DNA of 7,177 nucleotides from Calditrichaceae bacterium (GTDB taxonomy: Bacteria > Calditrichota > Calditrichia > Calditrichales > Calditrichaceae): NCBI GenBank assembly GCA_024763405.1, contig JANTFQ010000119.1, positions 1 to 7,177 on the forward strand, given 5' to 3'. A program made the position numbers and the translations under genes. Numbering within the stretch: the first letter of the stretch is position 1; every line of letters starts with the position of its first letter. Under the pieces are notes generated by a model, which was not told where the DNA came from, searched no databases, and was given only the letters and a program-made list of their open reading frames with translations. This document shows, one piece after another, positions 1 to 6,400 of the stretch.

Positions 1-43
1 TGCCGGCTATTAGAATGAAAATTAGGACATATTGCTTCAACAT
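1..43 (-). CDS. N-terminus of a secreted or membrane-anchored protein, cut by the window edge
   Basis: Reading leftward from an ATG at 41-43, fourteen codons are visible before the window ends: MLKQYVLIFILIAG. This has the shape of the start of a signal peptide or membrane anchor: a lysine near the N-terminus followed by an unbroken hydrophobic run. An AAAGGA ribosome site (minus strand, about 51-56) sits 7 bases before the ATG, which supports a real start. The next feature upstream is the GxxExxY pseudogene, whose stop codon is 102 bases from this ATG. I see no clear -35/-10 pair in that gap. The mature protein is not visible, so no function can be given. It could be a lipoprotein if a cysteine follows beyond the edge, but that cannot be seen. 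Confidence 0.55.
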   Translation of the reverse strand, partial: MLKQYVLIFILIAG

Positions 44-263
44 TTATTTATCCTTTATATGAGTTATAAAATTTACCATGAACAACATAACGTAATGAAA
101 GTTATTTCTCTTCAAAAACTTCATTCGCTTTATGGTGATAATTATTATAAAACGAAACTTTTTAAACCATTCTTTAACAGTTTAACATTAAAATTTATTA
201 AAAAGCCCTGCTTGATATTTGCGAGTTTCATATAGGTAAGAAGTTGTGTTTCATGAAGCTCTT

Positions 264-278
264 TAATTAGTGTCTGTC
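264..278 (+). repeat. Left terminal inverted repeat of the MITE-like element
   Basis: TAATTAGTGTCTGTC; exact reverse complement of 433-447. The next bases, TTTAAAGTAGTC, are an imperfect match to the inward continuation of the other end. Confidence 0.8.
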
Positions 279-295
279 TTTAAAGTAGTCTAAAA

Positions 296-378
296 CCTCA
301 CCCCGGCCCTCTCCTGAAAGGAGAGGGAGAAAAGAAAGTTCCCCTTCTCCTTGTAGGAGAAGGGGGCAGGGGATGAGG
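296..378. repeat. Nested GC-rich hairpin cluster inside the MITE-like element
   Basis: Two strong hairpins lie side by side. The first has a 9-bp perfect stem (307-315 CCCTCTCCT with 319-327) and a 3-base loop. The second has an 11-bp perfect stem (341-351 CCCCTTCTCCT with 355-365) and a 3-base loop. Both are enclosed by an outer stem, CCTCACCCC (296-304) with GGGGATGAGG (369-378), which has one bulged A. As single-stranded DNA or RNA this would form a three-way junction. The CCTCACCCC...CCCTCTCC core resembles dispersed palindromic repeats seen in many bacterial genomes. No clean U-tract follows either hairpin, so I do not call an intrinsic terminator, though transcripts could pause or end here. 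Confidence 0.75.
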
Positions 379-432
379 TATTTATAACGATAGAACGAAT
401 CATAAAAATTCTCATTATTTTCTGACTTTATG

Positions 433-447
433 GACAGACACTAATTA
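433..447 (-). repeat. Right terminal inverted repeat of the MITE-like element
   Basis: GACAGACACTAATTA on the plus strand; exact reverse complement of 264-278. Its inward continuation (424-432, GACTTTATG) pairs imperfectly with 279-290. Confidence 0.8.
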
Positions 448-532
448 TTCTACGCTTTTTAATTCCAGAACTATTTCGTTTTCAATTAGCAGATTTCAAT
501 TCTTCAGTACCTTCATGGTAAAATGAAATCTT

Positions 533-3121
533 CTATTTAACAATTACCGAAACCGGATTTTCCGGATTCATATATTTTTTTGCAACCCGCAGTACATCGG
601 CCAGCTTTACGGATTTTAACTGCTCTAAGAAATTACGGTCATATTGAATATCATTGTGAAAATAAAGCGATGTCCCCAGATAGAAGCCCTGGTTGATGCT
701 GGACAGGCGGCGGAACATCATGCGGCCTAAATACATATTCAGCGCCTTTTCCAAATCCGCTTCCGTAACGTCATCCAACATTTTCAGGTCAAAAAAACCG
801 GGATACTGCGGCGCCAGAATAGCGACATTCTTCGGACGCGTCCCCTGGCTGATATAAAATAAAGCACGGTTATTGGTCAGCTCAATTCCGGCGCTCATAT
901 GATAGGCCATGCCCTGTTTTTCACGAATATCAAAAACAATTTTATCGCCAAGCAACAGGGATAAGGCTTTTAAAGCCGCCTGATCGGTCGGATCGATTTC
1001 TTTACTGAATCCCCAGAATAGGTAAGAACGGCTGCCGCCGCCTGTTTTTTCAATTTCTTTTGGTTTATGCTGAAGACGGATACGCTGCCTATAAACCGGA
1101 GAATGGTCTGTTTCCGCCTTGGCGGAAAAACCGGAAAATAATTCCTGCACCGTTTGTGGGGCTGCCGGCGAAACAACTGAAATCACCATATTGGCCGGTG
1201 TAAAATAGCGTTTACTGAATTTAAGCAGCTCTTCGTATGAAGGGATCTTGTCCGCGGTTTTATAAGGATTTTCTTCGTAAACTAAACTCTGATAAATCTT
1301 TTTAAACATCGTTTTTGCTTTATCACCGCCGCCCCGCATCATCATAAAATTCGGCCGGCTTGCCTTTGCCGCGGCAATCTGGTATTCTTTTTCCGAAGGT
1401 GTAAAATGCAGCATTTGCGTATTTAAAAAAGAAAGGACGCCGGGAATGTCTTCGGCCAGCGCTTCGACCCGGATGTATCCAAAATCGGGTTGTGTGTAGC
1501 GGTCGTCCATTGGGAAAAAGGGGTTGTCGTTTACCTTAACCGATAGTCCGAACGCGCTGCTCTGCTTTTGATTATGTTCGGATTTTAAACGTTGACCAAA
1601 GCAATCGTGCAAAATTTTAGCGGCGTCTTTGCCATATTCGGTTTCTAACGGGGCCTTGTGTTTTAATAAATAATGCACGGCCAGTAGAGGACTGGCCGCA
1701 TTCTGGCGGACGATCAGGGTGGGAGCGCTATCGTCTCCGGTAAAAAGTTGTGCCGGTACAGATTTAATGCGATTCGTGTTTTCTTCCTGCTGGTCCGGGT
1801 GCTGGAAAATGACCACGGGAACCGAATCGACCTTTAGGGAAGCCAGCTCTTTTCCGGCCTGTAAATAAGCCTTGCTTCCGTAGGAAGCCAGAACGCCTTC
1901 GATACCATTTACGGCAAATTCATGCGCATTATAAATGCCAAACATATGCGGTTTTTCAATATTCTTTAAAAAGGAGGTGCGGGCTTTACTGACCTCTGTT
2001 TGCAGCAAATCATCCGAAAAGCTCCAATTCGCCTCAGATAATTCTTTTTTTACCAGGGCGGTCATTTCCGGAACGGAGACCGTTTTGTTCAAGACAAGCT
2101 GAACGGATACAAAGGCGGAAATGGGTGAAACCCTGGTTTGCAAGGATGATGAAACGGCATCTTTGCCGAATGTATTTTTTAAGGTGTCTTTTAATCTTTT
2201 ATTAAGATCGTTAAGTTTGAGATCCAGCAATTCATAAAAGGCGCTTGATCTATTTTCCGCTATCGGGAAGAAAAATTGCAGTTGCTCTTTACTGCCGCTG
2301 TAAAAACGGTGAAAAACGCGGCCTGTATTCTCCGGGCTGCTCGGCGCTTTTTCAAATCCGACAGCCCACTCCGGATTCTCTTCCCGCAGAACTTCGCCAG
2401 GCGCTTCCGTACCGTATATCTCATTTACCATTTTCAGCATTTCTGCGCTGTTAAAATTACCCACAACACTCATTAGCATATTATTGGGCACATAGTTGTT
2501 TTTATAGAATTCAAACACCTGATCACGATCCATATGTTCGATTGTGGAATAGGTACCCAGGGTGGGCAGCGAAAGAGCATGCCTTTTGTACAAAAGTGAA
2601 ATCACATTGCGATCGGCCTGTTCGTCCGCATCGGCCAGGGACTTTGAAATTTCTTCCAGTACAATGCCTTTTTCCTTCTCAAATTTCTTTTCGGGCAGGG
2701 TGGAACGGAACAGCATATCCGACTGAATTTCCATCCCCTGGCGGATATTTTCGGCGGGCGTAACCATCATAAAATTGGTGTAGTACTCGGACGTGTTTGC
2801 ATTATTATAGCCGCCGGCCCGGTCGGTGTCATCATAGAGTTGTTTTTGTGTGCGGCTGGTGGTGCCGTTGAACAGGAGGTGCTCCAGCATGTGACTCATC
2901 CCGCTGCTGGCAAAGGTTTCGTAAGCCGATCCCACCTTAACTACCACGTTGACACCCACCATGGGCAGGGCGGGATTTTCGATAAGCAGCACCTGCATAC
3001 CGTTATCTAACTGATGGATGGATACGCCTTTTGGTAAATTCTGAGCCCGGAGAAATAAAGAGCTGAGCAAAAGAATGCCGATTGTAAGAAGAATGGAGAA
3101 ACGTATTTTTGAAAAGAACAT
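533..3121 (-). CDS. Secreted M16-family zinc metallopeptidase (insulinase/pitrilysin type), two-halved single chain
   Basis: An 862-residue protein, probably active in the periplasm or outside the cell, that would cleave peptides or small proteins using zinc. Residues 1-27 form a signal peptide: K5 and R7, a hydrophobic run at about 8-24, and likely cleavage near RAQ-N. There is no lipobox cysteine. The N-terminal M16 domain carries the inverted zinc motif HxxEH as H77-M-L-E80-H81. The third ligand is expected at E157 in GIVLEEISK, 76 residues beyond H81, the usual family spacing. M16 C-type domains follow (about 198-380, and the last about 695-850). The second half has no zinc site but keeps the substrate-binding Arg/Tyr pair in DIREKQGMAY (R733, Y740; the 7-residue spacing matches insulin-degrading enzyme). 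At 862 residues it lies between the roughly 430-residue M16B subunits and the roughly 1000-residue M16A enzymes. The ATG at 3121 is well supported: AAAAGGAGT lies 7 bases upstream and the signal peptide starts there. It appears complete and catalytically competent. The natural substrate cannot be told from sequence. It is divergent from the sensor kinase gene and ends directly at the GxxExxY remnant. Confidence 0.93.
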   Translation of the reverse strand: MFFSKIRFSILLTIGILLLSSLFLRAQNLPKGVSIHQLDNGMQVLLIENPALPMVGVNVVVKVGSAYETFASSGMSHMLEHLLFNGTTSRTQKQLYDDTDRAGGYNNANTSEYYTNFMMVTPAENIRQGMEIQSDMLFRSTLPEKKFEKEKGIVLEEISKSLADADEQADRNVISLLYKRHALSLPTLGTYSTIEHMDRDQVFEFYKNNYVPNNMLMSVVGNFNSAEMLKMVNEIYGTEAPGEVLREENPEWAVGFEKAPSSPENTGRVFHRFYSGSKEQLQFFFPIAENRSSAFYELLDLKLNDLNKRLKDTLKNTFGKDAVSSSLQTRVSPISAFVSVQLVLNKTVSVPEMTALVKKELSEANWSFSDDLLQTEVSKARTSFLKNIEKPHMFGIYNAHEFAVNGIEGVLASYGSKAYLQAGKELASLKVDSVPVVIFQHPDQQEENTNRIKSVPAQLFTGDDSAPTLIVRQNAASPLLAVHYLLKHKAPLETEYGKDAAKILHDCFGQRLKSEHNQKQSSAFGLSVKVNDNPFFPMDDRYTQPDFGYIRVEALAEDIPGVLSFLNTQMLHFTPSEKEYQIAAAKASRPNFMMMRGGGDKAKTMFKKIYQSLVYEENPYKTADKIPSYEELLKFSKRYFTPANMVISVVSPAAPQTVQELFSGFSAKAETDHSPVYRQRIRLQHKPKEIEKTGGGSRSYLFWGFSKEIDPTDQAALKALSLLLGDKIVFDIREKQGMAYHMSAGIELTNNRALFYISQGTRPKNVAILAPQYPGFFDLKMLDDVTEADLEKALNMYLGRMMFRRLSSINQGFYLGTSLYFHNDIQYDRNFLEQLKSVKLADVLRVAKKYMNPENPVSVIVK

Positions 3122-3127
3122 AAACAG

Positions 3128-3136
3128 ACTCCTTTT
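3128..3136 (-). promoter_or_regulatory. Ribosome binding site of the M16 peptidase gene
   Basis: AAAAGGAGT on the minus strand, with the AGGAG core at 3129-3133 and about 7 bases before the ATG at 3119-3121. It fixes the start codon and shows that the host uses Shine-Dalgarno initiation at least here. Confidence 0.75.
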
Positions 3137-3178
3137 ATGAGAAATAATTTAATACAAGCGAAAAATAAATTTGTTTCA

Positions 3179-3207
3179 ATTATATTTGTAACAGAATGTA
3201 ACACCAA
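3179..3207 (-). promoter_or_regulatory. Candidate sigma-70-type promoter of the M16 peptidase gene
   Basis: On the minus strand a perfect TATAAT (3179-3184) is preceded, after 17 bases, by TTGGTG (3202-3207), which matches only the TTG of the consensus -35. Transcription would begin near 3172, leaving about 50 untranslated bases before the ATG. The region is AT-rich, so a chance TATAAT is possible. Confidence 0.4.
3188..3203. repeat. Tandem GTAACA half-sites overlapping the candidate promoter
   Basis: GTAACA occurs at 3188-3193 and again at 3198-3203, 10 bases apart, which is one helical turn. The pair fills most of the spacer between the candidate -10 and -35 of the peptidase gene. Direct half-sites at this spacing are a common layout for response-regulator operators, and a protein bound here would block RNA polymerase. 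This is pattern-based only; the repeat is short. Confidence 0.35.
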
Positions 3208-3482
3208 TCACCAAGGCAAATCCAAATTGTTTATTCCGCTCGTTTTATGGATTAAAATAACAGAAAAGTGAACAAAATTAAAGATTAATAAAATGAAAGT
3301 AAAATTAATCGGGAAACGGATAAAATAGGATTTGTCCGAACTGCCAAAGAATATAAAGATTGCATTTTTTATTCCGATACGTCTTAAAGGTGTCTCGTGA
3401 AAGAGCGGCATTTTTATACAGACTGGCCGCTGTTCATGTTTTAATCGATTGGACGAAATAAAATTTTAATGCAGGTACTTCA
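3208..3482. other. Remainder of the AT-rich divergent intergenic region
   Basis: This stretch completes the 361-base spacer between the divergent peptidase and kinase genes. I find no convincing gene: the minus-strand open frame at 3208-3411 has no ribosome site and gives low-complexity residues. I see no good -35/-10 pair for the kinase. Small structures present are an inverted repeat AGCGGC/GCCGCT (3404-3409 with 3426-3431, 16-base loop, no T-tract) and two copies of TTTATTCCG (3230-3238 and 3368-3376). Neither is long enough to assign a role. Confidence 0.5.
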
Positions 3483-6400
3483 ATGTGTCTTACAACTTCC
3501 CGCTCTAAACGGCTATTCAAAATGCTGTGGATTCAAATAGTATTTATTCTTTTCTCTATTCAGCTCATGCCATCTCTTCTGCTGGCGCAAAAACCGAAAA
3601 TTACCTTCCGTCAGATCACGCAGGACAATGGACTATCCCAGGCTTCTGTCCATAAAATATACCAGGATTACCGTGGTTTTATGTGGTTGGGTACCGAGGA
3701 CGGCTTAAATCGTTACGACGGCCGATCGTTTAAAATTTACAAAAACAGCAATGATGATCTGTCCAGCATCAGTTATAATCACACGGGGGCTTTATTTGAA
3801 GATCGTTCCGGGACGTTATGGATTGGAACGGTGGGCGGCGGTTTGAATAAATACAACCGCGCGAAAGATAATTTTACCCGCTTCCGCTATGATAAAAAAG
3901 ATACGACCAGTATCAGTAACGATTTTATCTACTCAATCGTGCAGGACAATCCGGGTTTTTTATGGGTGGGTACCGATTTCGGACTAAACAAATTCAATCC
4001 GAAAACGAAAAAATTTACACGAATTTATGCCGGTGCAAAAGGGGGCTGGAACTTAAGCGGTAATAAAATAGCGGTGGTTTATAAAGATAGATCCGACCGC
4101 CTGTGGGTAGGAACAAACGGAAAGGGGCTTAACCGTTTAAATCCGGGAAGCCGGAAATTTATTCAGTATCTTCCGAAAAACACTGTACTTAGCATTTTAG
4201 AAGATAAATCAGGACTTTTATGGATTGGTACCGAATCGGGATTGAAAACATTTGATGTCCGGAAAAATGTATTTGTGAACGCGAACATTTTTTCCGGTGC
4301 GGGAAAAAATATCAGCAACGTCCGGGTCACGGATATTAGCCAGGATAAAAGGGGCATTATATGGATTGCCTGCGACGGAGGCGGTTTAATACGTTTTCAA
4401 CCGAAAACGCAAAAATTTTACCAGTATAAATCCGATCAGAATGATTCCGAAAGTTTAATCGATGACCACGTGTATTCCGTTTTTGAAGATGCTTCCGGAA
4501 TTCTGTGGGCCGGAACGAGCAGTGGTCTGAGCCGCTTCGATACCGCCGAAAAAAAATTCCAGCTTTACCGGTCAAAGAAAAATGATCCCGGCAGTCTGAA
4601 TGCAAAGGTTATTTTTTCTATTTTCGAAGATACGAAAGATATTTTTTGGATTGGTACCTACGGAGGCGGCCTAAACCGCTGGGACCGGAAGCACAATAGA
4701 TTTGAACATTTTATGTTTGATCCTGCAAATCCACACAGTGTGAGCAGTAATAAAATCCGTACGATTTTAAGAGATCGCTTTGGCGTTTTATGGGTTGGCA
4801 CGGAAAACGGGCTCAATCAATTTGATTATAAAACAAAAAGATTCCGGCGTTTGTATCACATTCCCGGTAACCCAGGCAGTATCAGTAGTGATTTTATCCG
4901 GGTGATTTATGAAGACCGGTTTGGGGATTTATGGATCGGAACAACCGATGGTCTGAATTTATACCAACGGGAAGAACAGCGCTTTGTTCATTTCCGCAAC
5001 AACCCTGCGGATTCCACCAGTATCAGCAGCAGTTATATCTATACCATAACGGAAGATAAAAACGGTGTTTTGTGGGTCGGCACTATCCACGGCTTGAACA
5101 GGTTCGATCGAAGAGAAAAACGGTTTACTGCCTATTTTAGTGAAGCCGGGAATCCGAATGCGCTGAGCAATGATGAAATCTTATCTCTTTATAGTGACGA
5201 TTCCGGTTTTTTATGGATTGGCAGCGCCGGAGGATTGAATCGATTTGATTTGAAGAAGAATATATTTACCCATTATGATGAAAAGAACGGGATGTCCAAT
5301 TCTCTGGTATTTGCAGTTCTGGGAGACGTAAAGGGTCGTATCTGGCTGACCACAGCAAAAGGGATGAGCCGCTTTGATCCCAAAACGGAAATATTCAGAA
5401 ATTATGATGTTTCCGATGGCCTGCAGAATAATGAGTTCAACCTCGGGGCACGCTGTAAAAGCAGTTCCGGAGAATTTCTCTTTGGCGGAATCGACGGTAT
5501 TAATGTGTTCTTTCCGGATAGTATTAAAGATAATTCTTATGTACCGCCTGTGGTAATTACCGATTTCCAATTATTTAATAAATCGGTTGCGGTCTCAGAC
5601 GGTGGACAGGGACGGCATATTTTAAGTAAATCAATAACCGAAACCGATACGCTTATTCTTTCATACACCGACCAGGTTATCGCTTTCCAGTTTGCGGCGC
5701 TGCATTATTCTTCTCCCGAAAAAAATCAATATGCCTACATAATGGAAGGTTTTGAGGACAGGTGGAACTATGTGGGAAACCGGAATTATGCGAATTATAC
5801 AAACCTGCCTGCGGGCCGGTATACGTTTAAGGTAAAAGGATCGAATTCCGATAATATCTGGAACGAACAGCCGGCTTCCATCGTGGTTATTATAACGCCG
5901 CCTTTTTGGAAAACGGCCTGGTTTCGTCTGCTTGCTTTTGTTGCTGCAATTTTGATTATTTTAGCGATTTATAAGGTCAGAACAAAGAATATTCGTGAAC
6001 GGAACCTGGAATTAAAACGGCTGGTAGATGATCGGACACGGGAATTGCTAAACACGAATGATGAATTGAAATATGAAATAAAAGAACGTGAAAAAGTAAA
6101 ATTGGCATTGGATGCCAGCGAAAAACGGTTCCGCAGTATTTTCGAAAATTCATCCATCGGTTTGTATCGGACCACACCCGAAGGACAAATTCAAGTCGCA
6201 AATCCTGCCCTTATTCATATGATGGGTTATAAAAGTTTTGAGGAGTTGGCACAGCTAAACCTCGAAGATAATAAAAATGAATTTTTCGAATTCCGTTCGA
6301 AATTCCGGGAAAAGCTGGAGACCAATGGAGAAGTGACTGGGTGGGAAGATATCTGGCATCGCCAGGATGGAACAAAAATATACATACGGGAAAGCGCCAC

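Larger units (their letters stand above)
264..447. mobile_element. MITE-like non-coding insertion with terminal inverted repeats
   Basis: A 184-base unit bounded by perfect 15-base inverted repeats (TAATTAGTGTCTGTC and its complement). Similarity continues inward through a shared TAAAGT. It contains no open frame of note, so it would depend on a transposase supplied elsewhere. Its outermost TAATTA is both palindromic and present at each end, so the target duplication could be TA or all six bases; no other length fits. Both flanks are pieces of one pseudogene, which independently fixes the boundaries: coding similarity stops at 448 on one side and resumes at 264 on the other. A TA duplication would resemble IS630/Tc1-type elements, but I cannot assign a family. 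An alternative is an extragenic palindromic repeat unit that does not transpose by this route. Confidence 0.75.
145..532 (-). pseudogene. Remnant of a GxxExxY-family protein (PD-(D/E)XK-like), split by a MITE
   Basis: Three leftward fragments join into the C-terminal half of the GxxExxY family (Pfam PDDEXK_3 type). Fragment A (532-494) reads KISFYHEGTEELK and begins directly after the peptidase stop codon, in the same frame. Fragment B (495-448) is in another frame and reads NLLIENEIVLELKSVE; its ELK matches the E-x-K of the nuclease-like fold. Fragment C (264-145) reads KELHETQLLTYMKL, then ANIKQGFLINFNVKLL, then KNGLKSFVL and a TAA stop, which is the family's typical HxxQLLTYxKL...LLINFN ending. 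The element at 264-447 separates B from C and puts a TAA immediately after the VE of fragment B. Between A and B a few residues and the reading frame are lost. The family is usually about 120-135 residues; about 68 codons remain, and the N-terminal half with the name-giving motif is absent. Identity therefore rests on the C-terminal half, recalled from memory. The family's function is not well established, and this copy cannot make an intact protein. Confidence 0.8.

Noticed and set aside
32..235. Plus-strand open frame of 67 codons
   Set aside because: It runs antisense through the pseudogene C-terminus and the edge gene, is low in complexity and has no ribosome site.
296..378. CRISPR-like or tandem repeat array
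   Set aside because: The repeats are inverted arms of hairpins, not direct repeats separated by unique spacers.
491..531. 8-bp inverted repeat AGATTTCA/TGAAATCT just after the peptidase stop, considered as a terminator
   Set aside because: AT-rich stem, 25-base loop and no T-tract. The sequence is better explained as part of the GxxExxY remnant.
3007..3207. Minus-strand open frame of 66 codons overlapping the peptidase start
   Set aside because: It is a shifted frame through the well-supported peptidase signal peptide and its leader.
3208..3411. Minus-strand open frame of 67 codons in the divergent spacer
   Set aside because: AT-driven Phe/Ile-rich translation, no ribosome site before its ATG, and it would sit across the promoter region.
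3404..3431. AGCGGC/GCCGCT hairpin before the kinase, considered as a terminator or attenuator
   Set aside because: Only six base pairs, a 16-base loop, and no run of T after it.
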